Below are positions 23,421 to 35,868 of a stretch of 64,000 nucleotides of DNA, piece by piece (positions within the stretch are counted from its first letter, which is position 1; every line of letters begins with the position of its first letter). The translations under genes and the position numbers were made by a program. The DNA is taken from assembly GCA_951217055.1 (NCBI GenBank), contig OX578282.1, positions 21,635,106 through 21,699,105 of the forward strand, in the 5' to 3' direction. Source of the DNA: Gerris lacustris. Lineage: Eukaryota; Arthropoda; Insecta; Hemiptera; Gerridae. The notes beneath the pieces are model-generated. The model searched no databases, was not told the DNA's origin, and saw nothing but the letters and a program-made list of their open reading frames with translations.

Positions 23421-23530
23421 CTGCTTCCGATCTTACCGAAGATAACTGAAGCTATATGATCTCTGAAGAACGAAAATATTTCAAGACAGAAATCCGTTTC
23501 AGACATCAGGGAACATTTTTGGTTCCGTTT
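23421..23530 (+). repeat. family A hairpin-end fragment
   Basis: Matches the first 110 bp of family A: CTGCTTCCGATCTTACCGAA, GCTATATGATC, AAGACAGAAATCCGTTTCAG and ATCAGGGAACATTTTTGG. It is truncated just before the TGTCTGTC tract. Confidence 0.7.
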
Positions 23531-25825
23531 AGTGCTCTATAAAAATCAAAGAGGAAAAAAATTCAAGGCTATCCTTACGAAAGGGCATATATATATTTCT
23601 GAGCTGTCCGATTCTACTCATATTGAACTTACCCTAAACTCAATTAATAGCTTCTAGGCTAGGGTGCATTTTGGGATCCTCTTTTACTTTTTTAGATAGG
23701 TTTGAATCCAACTGCATAGATAGTCTGATTGACCAAGAATGTTTTCTTATAGGTTTTATGCTTCTTGGGAAATTTGTGCGTGAGATTGTTTGCTCTGAAA
23801 TTTTTAGCTATATTAGTACGAGCCGTTTCATTTTATATTTAGAAAAAAAAACTAGAATAAGTAAATTAATTTAAATATCTATTTAGATAAGTTAGTACGT
23901 ATATCTATTTGAAGACCGGCAAATCAAAACGAACATTTATTTTTATTGGAATAAATGTGGTTGCCTGAGCTTAGCAATAACAAATCATTTCGAGGTGAGT
24001 CGTCACCGTCGGGACACCACTCGATTATATAAATGATTGAGCACCATTTAATAAACACAGTAGTTTTGATATAATTAACACAAATTATTCTTTAAAACAA
24101 TATTTGTTAATTTTTTTTATAATATTAAACATTTTTTGGCTTTCCTTAATTTATTTAGTTTCAAATTTAAATTAGTATTTTGTGTCGCAATTGCACTGAG
24201 CAACCCTAAAACTAACCAAGTAACTTATACAAGTTTCATAGAAACATTAACATAAAATATAATTAAGTAATCTTCGTTTTAAAACTTGAAAGCCTTGCAA
24301 AATACGACTTCAATATTTATCTAAACAACTTTTTTTGCGCCATAATTTATTCTCACTTAATCTAGTATATTAGCACTGGAAGAAAAAAATAAAATAAATT
24401 TAATCGACATGTGTTTACATATGAGGTGGGGCTCTTATTGGCAGATTTAACGCTATATGGTTTTTTTTTCAAACTAGTGATTTAAAACACTCTAATTAGT
24501 AATTTATACCTATATTATCAATGCATGTGTATATATACAAATGAGATAAGCAGAGATGGAGCTACTAAGAGTAAAATGTAAGGCCTAATGATCCTTATTA
24601 TGTACTGGTGGATATAAGAACTTGTTTCGACATATAGATTGTTAAGACTGGTCTAATGATAACAATGGACATAAACATTCAGCTCTAAGCGTAACTTTCT
24701 CTTTCGCGTATTCACATTAAAAGACCTCGTACTAAATTCGATACGTGTAAGTTAAGTCAATTGATATTTTATGACTTTTTAATAGCTCTTTAAGCGATGC
24801 AAGTTGTAAAAAAGAAATATTATTATGAGTCTTTTTTTGATCAATGATATTTTTTTACTATCATTCATCTGTTTTATAAGTAGGAAGCGATTTCGTGAGT
24901 TTAAAAATGATTTTTTTTTCTTTCTTTTACATAACATTTTCCCCCCTTTTTGTTAGTAGGTTTTTGTAAATGTTACAAACAAATCCCGACGATAAAACTC
25001 TTAACTAAGAATCACACAAGGCTTTAGGGATCTTTAATAGCAAAAGAGGCTTCTGGTCATTGCAAAATATCAAAACCAACCCTGTCGATATAAAACCATT
25101 AAGACTCGTTCAAAAGAGTCTTTTTTTAAAAAGAAATAAAGCTCGATTAAGAAGAAAGAAAAAAATTGTTTGGTGACTTTACCTTTTCTAGACGAAAGAT
25201 AATTAAGGTTTGTAAAAAAAACAACAACCCACCTACCACGATTAACCGATTACATAAAAATCCTTACTGTAATCTTGATACAAAATTCACTTTTTGCACG
25301 ATGCACGAAAAAAGAAAAAAAAAATGATTTAGATGGTGGTTTTTTATAAGGTTGATTTTTCGTCCGGTGTTTCAGCCAGTAGCTACAAATTGGGCCGTGT
25401 TTCATCGTTTACACTAATATTTCATCACTGGTTATGAACTTATTGTTTTATATAACTTCTTACTTTTATCTTGCAGGGCTGTGGTTTGGCCCCGTAGACC
25501 TCGCTCCAGCTTAACTTGGGAGTGTTCTTTTATAAACGCCTATTCGCGAATAACAATCAAACAGAGCTACGCAACTGTCTATTTTTTTTTTTTTTATAAA
25601 TTCAATTGATGTAGACGAGAACGAGGTTACTGACTTTATAATCAGAAGCTTTATTTGTACCGAAAATTATAATTTTAGAGCATAAATACAAATAATTACT
25701 ACCTCAGATAATGGAACATTGACCTTCTTACTCTACCTTAGACATTGTAGTTGTAATCTTAGAAATTGTTAACATTTCTTTATTTATGTTGTATAATTGT
25801 TGTATTTTAAAATTGATTTACTTTT
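23531..25825. other. unassigned AT-rich sequence
   Basis: Nothing recognised. Several homopolymer T or A tracts are present. A 67-codon frame (23671-23874) has no known motif. Confidence 0.45.
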
Positions 25826-26417
25826 ATTGCTTCCGAGCTCACCGAAGGTAACGGAAGCTGTATGATCGTTCTGAAGAACAAAAAATGTTTAGGTCTCCGA
25901 TTTCAAACATTCCAAGACAGAAATCCGTTTCAGACATCAGGGAACATTTTTAGTTCCGTGTCTGTCTGTCGGTCTGTCGTTCAATTTTACGAACCAACAT
26001 ATCTTAAAGACTACACATTAATTTTAATGAAATTTGGGTGGTTGATCTTGAGTAGCCCATTGTTGGGCCCATATAAGTTTCAACCTTTTGCGCTCATTTG
26101 TTTCTCTTCCACATGCGCACAAACATACATTTATTTACACCTATAGCTTCAAAAGTACTTATCTGATTTGTATGAAACTTTTATAGTTTATCGAAAGTAG
26201 TCTGCAGATACCCTAGATTAATTTGAACCGTCTGCGCTCTTTAACTTTTGCTTAATTAATACTTCAATTCAAGTAAAAAATCATAACAATTTTGACACAT
26301 TAACACAAAACGGGGGGAAACAATTAAACAATAATGGTTTGTAAAAGCATAAAACCAATACAGTACGTGGATAGGATGCGAGGAAGCTATGTGCCTCACC
26401 AATTGGCAGTCTATTTT
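25826..26417 (+). mobile_element. dispersed repeat family A, full-length copy
   Basis: One of the best-preserved copies. The terminal hairpin at 25829-25858 has GCTTCCG pairing with CGGAAGC and an inner AC/GT-rich stem. It is followed by the CAGACATCAGGGAACA block, TGTCTGTCTGTCGGTCTGTC (about 25959-25978), ATTTTAATGAAATTTGGGTG (26021-26040) and TTTGTTTCTCTTCCACATGC. The end is GAGGAAGCTATGTGCCTCAC then AATTGGCAGTCTATTTT. Non-coding; the 94-codon frame here is chance. Confidence 0.75.
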
Positions 26418-26421
26418 TATT

Positions 26422-26640
26422 AATGATGCTTAGTTGATACTTTAATTCATGTAAAAAATCAAAACAATTTTGACTTATTAAAAAACAATTATCAGACCAA
26501 TTAAAAAATTATTAAAACAACAATCAGAAACATTTAAATAAATTAGACAATAATAGCTAGTAAAAGCATAAAATTAATAAAATATGTACGTGATAAGTTG
26601 TGAGGAAGCTGTGTGCCACACTAATTGCTAGTCTATTTTA
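26422..26640 (+). repeat. second copy of the family A distal half
   Basis: Repeats the last ~200 bp of the preceding element: the CAAAACAATTTTGAC segment, AAAGCATAAAA, GAGGAAGCTGTGTGCCACAC and the TAGTCTATTTT end. It directly abuts the preceding copy, which suggests insertion next to, or partial tandem duplication of, the family A end. Confidence 0.65.
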
Positions 26641-26649
26641 CATGAATTA

Positions 26650-27068
26650 AAGGATAAATTAAAAAATTAAAGATGTTAAAGCAGCAAATGTTAAAGAGAG
26701 CAAATGGTTGAAAATTGCCTACTTCCGACAAACTATCCAAATTTCATAAATATTAGATGAGTACTTTTGAAGATATAGGTGTAAAGATAATGTATTATAT
26801 TTGTGCACATGTGGAAGAGAAACAAATGAACGCAGAAGGTTGAAACTGAGTATGGCCTACCATTAAATTTCATTCAAATCGGATGTTTAGATTTTAAGAT
26901 ATTATGTTGGTTCATAAAAATTGAGCGATAGACGGACATGGATCTAAAAATGTTCCCTGATGTCTGAAACGGATTTCTGTCCTGGAATATTTGAAATCGG
27001 AGACATAATATCTCCGTTCTTCAGAACGATCACATAGCCTACCTTCGGTTAGCTTGGAAGGAATAAAA
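26650..27068 (-). mobile_element. family A copy, inverted relative to its neighbours
   Basis: Contains the reversed order: GTTAAAGAGAGCAAATGG, CACATGTGGAAGAGAAACAA, AGCGATAGACGGACA, TTCCCTGATGTCTGAAACGG, then GATCACATAGC and ACCTTCGGTTAGCTTGGAAG. The distal (non-hairpin) end is truncated where it meets the preceding copy, so three family A pieces lie head to tail and head to head within 1.25 kb. Confidence 0.7.
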
Positions 27069-27845
27069 ACTTTAAATTTCATTTAAGCCTTCATCTTATA
27101 CTAAAAAACTAATAATATTCTATTAGTTCTCTGCAAGACTGCGATAAAACATGTGGGGAAATTTAGATTGTAACTTTGATAAGATTTTTAGCTTTTTTTA
27201 TTAAGTAAGACACCAAATCAAAATCAGATTTTATTTCAGAGGAAGATTTTATAGGAGATAATAAATGCTTATAAGAGAATACTGTATGCAACGGCTTTTA
27301 TTACTTAAAGTTTTCCGATTCATTTATATAACATAAAATCAAGAGTTAATAAAATAACAATCTACTATCTAATCTTACATCTGATATTTGCTTTCTTATC
27401 TTATTTAATCTTATAAAAACTTACGACCTTTATAATTTACTTTCTTGTTAGTGAAACGGTGCATGTATCAATGAAATAATTAAGTACTAATACTTCCAAT
27501 AATTTTAGTTATTTATTATTATTTGTTATTTCGAGTAGGAGACTGTTTAAGACTGTTCAATTAGAGGATAGTTAAGATCCACTTTCGAAACACCGTTATG
27601 AACTGCATAAATGATGTAATATTTAATTAGAGAAATTTTTCTTTTAGCCTTTACATTTGTGTATTTATTTTATACAATTTTTCCTTCAGTAAGTATTCAA
27701 TGCCGCCATTACTTATAACAAAAGAAAATCTTCATTTATGAAAAGGTAAATAAAAATTTCTTCCAAAATAATAGCTAATTTTAAATTCAGACTGCTGAGC
27801 ATTTTTGGTCTTGTGTAAATCTGTGGGTTTGTCAACAATTTTTTT
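27069..27845. other. unassigned AT-rich sequence
   Basis: No gene or repeat recognised. Confidence 0.45.
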
Positions 27846-28188
27846 AAATCAACAAGTCTCAAAAACTACTGAATGAAATTTAGATGTTAGGTCATAATTA
27901 GACCATTGATGTCCCATATAAGTTCTTTCTGTGCCTATAAGTTTGCTCACAATTTTACCAATTGTTATTAACTCCGATTTCTTTAAAAGTATTCATCGGA
28001 TTTTAAAGAAATTTTGATAGTTTGTCCAATGTAGCCCACAGATGTCCCCATTTTTGACAGATTTGTTTTTAAAAAAGGGAAAAGTATTAAATAAATGATA
28101 CAATAATGGGTTTGTAACCGTAAAACAATCAAGTACGTGATGGGATGCGAGTGAGCTATGAACCATACTAATTGGCAGACTATTTTGT
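27846..28188 (+). repeat. family A distal fragment
   Basis: Matches the second half of family A, diverged: CAAAAACTACTGAATGAAAT, TAGGTCATAATTAGACC, CCACAGATGTCCCC and the end GAGCTATGAACCATACTAAT plus TGGCAGACTATTTT. Confidence 0.55.
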
Positions 28189-28877
28189 TACCTTAATAAT
28201 GAACTTAGTCATGTAATTTGGCCAATGAAGACACTTTAACAATAAATTCATTTCATTAACATTCCTTTTGGACATTTTCCTCCATTCTTGGAATAACATT
28301 TCTTTGTTTTTCTTTTAAGTCTTAGAATGCCAATCAACTTTACTGTTTAAAAAAAACGGTAAAAAGACCTCTATTCAAGCTAATATGTAGAAAGAAGAAA
28401 AAACGACTTAGGCTCTTTGCGAACACCTAATTTATTATCAGAACTAACTTTTATCCTGAACGGTCATCCTTAGTCGGTAAGATGGAACAATGAACGTTTT
28501 AGACGAAAGTAGAGAATCTAATACTTAACTCTTTAATGTTAGGTTCAATAACTTTTTCTATAGCTCTCTAGTTGTCTATTAGATTATAGGCTTCCGTGAC
28601 ATTTTTTAAATTCTTCCAAAGGTATACATCTCGACTATTTTTCCAAGTTCGTTGTTTTCATACATTTTAATAGAGGTACGGTTTTTCTATTAGGAAAGAT
28701 ATCCCTAGAGAATAGTGATTCGAGATTTTATCTTCGATTTTTATCGGACGTAGGAATTTTAAATACTGATTAACTTCATTCCTGATTATTTCCTTTTGTG
28801 TAAAAATGTCTCAATTATGCCTTCAACTAAAAATTGATCATTTACAAATCAACTCATCATTGTTCCCATTCTCTTGT
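28189..28877. other. unassigned sequence
   Basis: No gene or repeat recognised. Confidence 0.45.
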
Positions 28878-29988
28878 TTTGCTTCAGAGCCAAAACCTTT
28901 TTACCACTCCGATTTCGAAAATTCCTGGACAGAAATCCGTTAAAGACATAAAAGGGATTATTTTTGAGCTCGTGTCTTTCTGTCTATTTGTCGGTCGGCC
29001 AGTCTATCTGTAAACATTTTTGCGAACCACTATTTCTTAATAAACAGGTCAAGTGTGTGCTAGTCAGCACACATCGAGGGTCCGTAGGCCACACTATATA
29101 GTGTTTAACTGTAAAGTGTATAAACAGTGTTTTTTTAAAATGCTAAAAAAGCTTACTTTGAACCATTCTAAGGGTCTGATTTTCTCAAAACACACTCTGA
29201 TAAAGTATTTTTTTTGTCACTGAACCAGACTACAACAATATAAATACATCGAAAAGACCATAATTATAAAAAAAACTTATTTTGTCAATAAAAAATAAAA
29301 TAATATTTTTTTCGAAATTTCCAAAAAGTGGTATCTTTACTTTTGGTCGAAGAATGTTCAGGAATTTTTTCAGATTTTTTGCACTTCACATAAGCGAGAT
29401 AGATGGGGGGGACACGTTTCAAACCCGCTTCAAACTCGCCTACGCTCGCCCTATCAAAGTTATAACCAAATAATTATATATTTTTGTAATCAGCTCGACG
29501 TACCCTTTCATATGACACCCCTCACGGTGTCGAAAAAAAATAAAAAAAATTTTAACCCTTAAGTTTTTTTACCCTAATTTTTTTGAAAAATATTTTTTTC
29601 AAGTCGCTATATTTTTAAAATATGTGGGCAGGTACAAGACACATACATGCCAAATTTCAAAGTGATCGGACGGAAGGTGTAGCCGTGAGAGCACGCGAGA
29701 GGACGGACGGACAGACACACGCAAGGAAAATATAAGGGTCCTTGGTTTTGTCTACGGACCCTAAAAACTACTGGTCCTATTTTAATTAAATTTGGATATT
29801 AGGTCATAATTAGCCCTTTTTTAGTCCCATAATAATTTCAACCCTCTGCGCACATTTAATGTTGATTAAAAATAAGTGTTACCTTATTGGGCATTGAAAC
29901 AGATCCAAATTTCGTTTTCGTTCGTCACGTATGTGACCATACGTTCAATAATAATTGAATGGGAGGAAGCTGTGTTGCACACATTTTA
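28878..29988 (+). mobile_element. family A copy interrupted by family B
   Basis: The left part (28878-29042) has GCTTCAGAGC, AATTCCTGGACAGAAATCCG and TTTCTGTCTATTTGTCGGTC. The right part (29767-29988) resumes with ACTACTGGTCCTATTTTAAT, AGGTCATAATTAG and ends GGAGGAAGCTGTGTTGCACA. The gap is filled exactly by a family B copy. The copy is old and diverged. Confidence 0.65.
29043..29766 (-). mobile_element. dispersed repeat family B, copy 2 (uninterrupted)
   Basis: About 724 bp matching 13878-16968 minus its hAT insertion. Left end: ACAGGTCAAGTGTGTGCTAG, the AGCACAC hairpin half and GAGGGTCCGTAGG. Right end: hairpin GGGTCC ... GGACCC (29736-29761). It carries GGACGGACGGACAGACA (29701-29717) and CATGCCAAATTTCAAAGTGA (29646-29665). 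The G run that is 14 long in copy 1 (16533-16546) is 7 long here. It is non-coding; the 63-codon frame is chance. Confidence 0.75.
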
Positions 29989-31283
29989 ATAGGATCTCGG
30001 GATTTATCGCTCTCAAATTAAGAGTTATAATTAAGAGCCTACTAAATACGTAAATTAGATTTCATTGAAAGTAATGTGGTTGAGTATTAAAAAAGTATTT
30101 GAGGATGAAGCTCCGCACTACTTCAAAAATATGACTGTAATACAAATTTTTATTTCTGGCATGGGCAGACCAGAGAAAGAAGCTAAACCGATTTAAATAA
30201 AATGTTGTAATTTTTTTTAGGAAATAGGGTAATAAGTAGTTAATTTGAATAAAAATAAAGAAAAATACTAGAAAATAGTTCAAAGACTTATTATCTCGGG
30301 ACTTGATTCCGGCTGGTATTTTTTTTTTTCTGCAAATTTTAATAAAATGCTATTTTTTTTTTTTTAAACCACAAAACTTGTAACAAATAAATAATCAATT
30401 GGACTCTGCACTGGACGAAGTTTAGTATGAGTAGAATCCAACATATGTTTTCTATATGTAATAGGATATTATAATCAAAGTTGGCATGTACACTGAAAAC
30501 CTAATAGTTAATAAAGGGAAATATGTAGGCAGAAAGTAATAACATTTTTTACTAATATTTTCAAAAGGCTACATTTTTGATTATATACTATTTACGAGTA
30601 GAATTTTTTTTCACATCTGTATACAATCTATATATCAGCGAATGTTTGGCGCGTGCTCCCTTTCATAGGTCCCTTAAAGAACCAAAAAAAAAACCTCTGA
30701 ATTGAATACAGAAACCGGGCTCAAACAGGAGGTCCGAACCCTGTCATTTCAGGAACCCCTGAAGCGTAATCGAATAACAAAGAACCCCTTTTCTTCAATA
30801 TTAGCCTTATAACTGGTTCTGAGGACAAAAGAGGGTGCCCCAAAATTTATATATGGTACACCTCCCCCTTTTTTTTACGCAACCTTTGATTCAGATAAAA
30901 AAAAGAAGAATGAAATAAAAATGTAATTTGCGGACCGCAGCCCCAACCCTTTTATTATTATTTTTTTTTTTTTTGAAGAAGGGGAGAGTGAACACGTGAC
31001 AATGTGGTACCGACAAATAAGTAACTTACCACGCTGTTTGGGTCTCTACTGTCACTGACGTTATTTATATTCAGTTACATGCTATTTTCATTTATAACTT
31101 ATTTGATGTATTTTTTTTAGTATTTATAATTAATTTGTTGTATATTTTAGTAGTTATGGTACATTTGATGTATTTTTTAGTATTTATAATTTAGAAACGG
31201 GGACCGATCGCCCATCGCGCTCCAAAGGAAGAGCAAAAATCTTAACAACCCCCCTTGATCGTGGGGTAATTTTTCTTCTCTCC
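29989..31283. other. unassigned AT-rich sequence
   Basis: Nothing recognised. Homopolymer T/A runs near 30320, 30352, 30895 and 30962. Positions 31080-31200 contain three near-repeats of TTGATGTATTTTTTAGTATT. Confidence 0.45.
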
Positions 31284-31311
31284 CGTCCTCCTCACCCCCG
31301 TGAGGAGGACG
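31284..31311. repeat. perfect 12-bp GC-rich hairpin
   Basis: CGTCCTCCTCAC and GTGAGGAGGACG pair around a CCCC loop. It is followed by no T run, so it does not look like a pol III end. It stands out in an AT-rich surrounding. Confidence 0.8.
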
Positions 31312-34096
31312 TGTATCGTTGACAAGGTTTTGACGAGATCTTTTGTACATAAGTTTGTCTTTTTATAAAGATTTTATTTATTACATATATTTTCTTTAAA
31401 TTGCATTTAATGGTCTTTTTACGAATTCAAATTTCATCGAAATAGTCCTATCGTTAAGTATCAACGCGTGTACACGTGACAAACACTTTTAAAAACCACA
31501 TATACTTAAAACTAGGGGAGCTTAAAGCATGTAACTTGATAAAAAGTGTAAATTTATCACAATTGTACTTCTTTAATACTTTATATTCTTTGTAAGAAAT
31601 AATCAAATGAAGTATAGTCGATATTTGGTCATATTGGGATTTAATTAGACCACTATTTTACTAACATGTAAATCAAATTTCATTGAAATCGGTTCGTGTT
31701 AATCCACATAAGTCATACTAAGGAAGATAAATAAGAAAAGTATAGAATTCTTTTTGCTGGGACTAATAGGGACGATTTTGACCCTAACCCAGTAACAGAT
31801 AGACTTGAGTAGTGCGCAGATGATGAATTCTTGGCGATATGATACCCTCGACTGCATCCCATTAATGCATGATTAGTAAAATTACTCCACTGCTTCACTA
31901 GTCATAGTCACAAGTGTGCAAGGCAAATAAGGTCTAAGAATAACAACAGTCTCTAGACTCTTGAGCTTTATTATGCTCGAAATCTGCTTTTCCTCTGAAA
32001 AGAGAAAGCTAGGTAATTTGAAAGCGTGTTAATCCAAGAAAATAACGGATGCAATTTACAAAATCCTGAATATAACATTATTACCACCGAACAAAGCTTT
32101 TCCATTTTCTGATCCGACAATAAATATTATTAAATAGAGCAGGAACGAGTGCATTTCACTGTTGGCTTCTTAACATAAAGAACTTAGTTTTATTTTTTTT
32201 ACCAATTTTATACCGATGAAAGCTAGAAACTGAAGACAAAAGGAAAAGCCAATAAATAAAGCATCCGTATATAAATTAAAAAGTAAAAGGAAAGGAGATA
32301 GAGAACTAAAAGTTGTAAAGAGTGGCCCATTACCTTTAAAGACTTTTTAGTCGGCCATTTTCTTTTCGATTAATCAAAGAGTCTTTTCACGATTTTAAAC
32401 CAAAAGGGATATAGAGAGGGGTATCTTGAACAAATGCCAAACTCACTAACTCCCAATGGAAAAGAACAAAGACATCGGGACGGATAAACCAGGCCGAAAG
32501 AGACCTTCAATAATAAATTAGAGGATTTGTACGATAGGAATATAAAAACAAAGAAACAATATGATTGATTGTATTGCCTTGAGTGGAACTTGTAACTAGG
32601 TAAATATACATTCTACATGTTACAAACTCATCTAAAGCCGAGCCGTACTAAACTTGTAAATGTCAGTAGGTTAAATTCCACTTCTACTTGATTAAATTGG
32701 TAGCGTAGCAACACTCAATAATACCAAAAGAATGAAGTTGTCAACGAGATAGATATCGTATTCGCTCGTTTCTTTAATATTCTTGTCTAGATTTATAATT
32801 TCATTAGACAGATAACACATTAACATCGAGTACTCTAATACGTTAAAACAAGCCGAATAATATAACTTCAAGGAAATAAATAACACGACGCATGATTTCA
32901 AAAATAAATAAATTTCAACTTTTTTTTTGACGTTTTGGAAACTCAATGCCTTTTACATTAGGTTAGAAGTGTGAATGTGTGTAATAACTCAAAAAGTCGT
33001 TTCCTTTTACTTATATTACAAAAAGAATATTATCTCTATAACTGAATGACAATATTCCAATGTTATTCTTTAACTACATAGGTTTTTAACACTGACTAGG
33101 TTTTTACATTCCATTTAGGATATTGACATTTCAATTTAGAAGTTTTTTTTAATCTTATAGTTATGACCTCATGCAGTATTCTTAACACCATCTCTTGACT
33201 CATACCTTGTACATGGTTGTTCCATATTCAATTTTCGAGGATCTGAAAAGTAAACATATTATTTGAAGTTAGTTTTTCTTTCTTTTTTTTTCTTTATACA
33301 TACCATAGGAAAAAAGAATACAAGAAAATATACATATTTGGTTCATTTGGTTTATAAATCAGTAAATGTCTAGACAAATGTTTCATTTTTTCTTGGCAAA
33401 TGGTCAGATAAAACCAAATAATCATGGCTACCACCTTATAATAGAAAATATTATCTTCTCTACATTTAAACCTGGTGAAGTAAAATTTTGTGCCTTTTAA
33501 CTGATTGAAATTCAGGAGCTAAATTTGTTTATTGTCAATCTATAATGGCAAATGTATAATACCCTATTGTACATGTATAATAGGGTTATCATTTAGAAAT
33601 ACATAAATCAATAATCAAATTCGAGAATATAATTAAACAAGCATAAAATACAGTTATAATTATATTGAATAAGATTTTATAGTATCATTAAAAAAAAAAT
33701 AAAAATAAAAAATAAATATGACTCAGTAGGAATATTAGTAGTAGCATATTGTCATAAATCATAACTAAAATACATAAAATACTAACAGATTTCTACTGCA
33801 CGTTAGTGCACTCACTGACTTTATTTGTAATTATAAATTTAACGTGACATTATATGTATTTTAGTTATGGTGTATGCCAATATTCTGATTAATTATACTA
33901 GTAAAATAGTGTTTGTTATTTACTGCCTTTATTTGCTTACTATCATTATTGATAAAGGTTTATTATTACCTAGTAACTTATTTACTTCCTTGTCATTTCA
34001 GATTCAGAATTAATAGATAATTTAAAACTTAGTAATACTAGATATCAATCTAGTATTACTAGAACAGTAGTTATACTAGATTGATGTAATAGGTCG
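31312..34096. other. unassigned AT-rich sequence with small hairpins
   Basis: No gene recognised. Two perfect short hairpins occur: ACCCTATT/AATAGGGT at 33561-33586, and AGTAATACTAGAT/ATCTAGTATTACT (13-bp arms, 4-nt loop) at 34031-34060. The second is followed by a third, partial copy of the same motif near 34070. Positions about 32290-32500 are slightly less AT-rich. Confidence 0.45.
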
Positions 34097-34466
34097 ACAG
34101 ATATTCGTAAAAAGTAGTGATGCGACGGATACTATATATTCATTGATATTCTTCGCCTTATATTCCGTAAACCGTCCATTGTACGTAAAAAATTAATGAG
34201 ACTTTTTTGCGGGAAATTTTGTTACCTTTAATTTTGATAACCACCTTTATTGGTGTCCGAGCCATAGGAAGCGAGATATTCTCAAAAAAAACCGAATTTG
34301 TTGACCTCTGCCCTTGAATATCTATTTAGCGCGACCACGATCTCGTTGCCGATTTTTAATATGTTCTTCATGATCCGACCAAAAAAAAAAAAATAAATAA
34401 ATAAAAAAATAAATAAATTGAAGCTCAGATTTTGTGGAACAGAAAACCTAAAATGACTAGACTATT
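34097..34466 (-). repeat. family D, partial copy
   Basis: Reverse complement of the left part of the element at 40254-41164. Shared segments include GGTGTCCGAGCCATAGGAAG, CGAGATATTCTC, CCCTTGAATATCT, ATCTCGTTGCCGATTTT and the terminal AAAATGACTAGACTA. It contains one of the internal ~190-bp units. Confidence 0.65.
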
Positions 34467-35045
34467 AAACATTTCGGGTTTCCTCACCCGTATATCTCTG
34501 CTTTCTCTTAAGATGGGCTTTTGCAATTTGAAACATAGATTAAGCTTAGGCAACTGCAAGAAATTAAGCCCATAATATTTAAGTTTTTTCAAAAGGGGAG
34601 AGTTTCAAAGTTCACATTAACTAACTGTCTTTTGACTTATCATCAAAATTATAAGTCACTTCCAGAAAAGCAAGAAACTTGAAATTTTCATTTTTTACCC
34701 CCTCCCCCTAAAAAAGAAAAATTAAAAATGGCCAATCTTTTCTTTTTTAGGTAAATCTCTCCCCGAGGGGCGTGTCTGTTTTATGCCTCTTTCAGACACT
34801 GGCCAAGGGTTAATCATTAAAAATAAAGGAGCTGTGTTGCTCATTAATGAATAGGAATGAAGCGATATATTATGGACTAAAGAAAGATCAGACTTTCCCA
34901 CAATGTTATGTATATTTGTTATTCATATGTATGTTACAAATATAGATGGCACTATTTTTGATAGGCTGCATTTTTTTGTGGGGGGGGGGGGGTTGTTTTT
35001 ATTGTTTTTTTTTTTTTTTACAGTTAACAGTTCAATTTGCTTTTT
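34467..35045. other. unassigned sequence
   Basis: No gene recognised. A G run (about 34979-34992) and T runs precede the family C copy. Confidence 0.45.
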
Positions 35046-35640
35046 ACTTTCTCATATAAAGAGAAAGTTTTGTGATGGCGCGAAAATTCGATTTTGAGAT
35101 TTTGATGGATTTACACGTTTTGAGGTCCCCTGAATCCAAAAAAGTGGTTTTTAAAAAATGTCTGTCTGTCTGTCGTCTGTGCAGACGCCTGGAGCCTAAA
35201 CTACTGAGCCGGTTTTGACGAAATTTGGCGAAATCGAGAAATGAATTTTAGCTCCAAATTTGGGGGCGCTACCCCCCCCCCCCCCCCAAAAAAAAACTCT
35301 GAAAAAACATGAAAAAAAAAATTTCTCAAAAACGGTTCAACGACGATTTTGATTAAAAAAATTCTAAAATGTAGTCCATTTGAATACGAATTTAACGATA
35401 TAAGTCGTTTTCCCGGGAAATATCTAGTTCCTGAGAGAAAAGCTTAAAACGCGGACGGAGAGAGCCCGGGTTTGATTCCCCGCCCAGGAAAAGTTATTTT
35501 TATGATAAATTTTGATGAAATGTTTAATAATATTTAAATGTACATTTGAAAACTAATAAATGGAAACACTGGGATAAGTAATTATAAACTCGTATATGAG
35601 AAAGTTTGTCTGAGTTGTCTCGGACCGATTTTTTAGTTTT
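35046..35640 (+). mobile_element. dispersed repeat family C, copy 2
   Basis: Complete copy. Terminal hairpin ACTTTCTC ... GAGAAAGT at 35046-35068, TGTCTGTCTGTCTGTCGTCT at about 35159-35178, GGTTTTGACGAAATTTGG at 35211-35228, and a C run near 35272-35288. A B-box-like GGGTTTGATTCCCC lies near 35467. The distal end is GTCTGAGTTGTCTCGGACCG then ATTTTTTAG. Opposite in orientation to copy 1. Confidence 0.7.
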
Positions 35641-35753
35641 ACTGCTACTGTGCCACTAAATCTCTAATAACTAAATCAATTAATTATTAATTTTCAATGA
35701 GTTATTAATATGAACATATTGTCCAAAATCGCGGAATAAACAATTATCTTAAT

Positions 35754-35868
35754 ACAAAAAAGTTTTAGTGCCATTGTTTTAAGTTTCAACTTTTTACCTT
35801 AAAGCGACGGACGGACAGACAAATCACCCTCGGCATAAGAGTTTCGAGAAGGTTCTAAAAACGCTAAA
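35754..35868 (-). repeat. family J end fragment
   Basis: AAGCGACGGACGGACAGACA followed by AATCACCCTCGGCATAAGAG and TTTCGAGAAGGTTCTAAAAA matches the right end of the family J element at 43815-44735. Confidence 0.6.
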
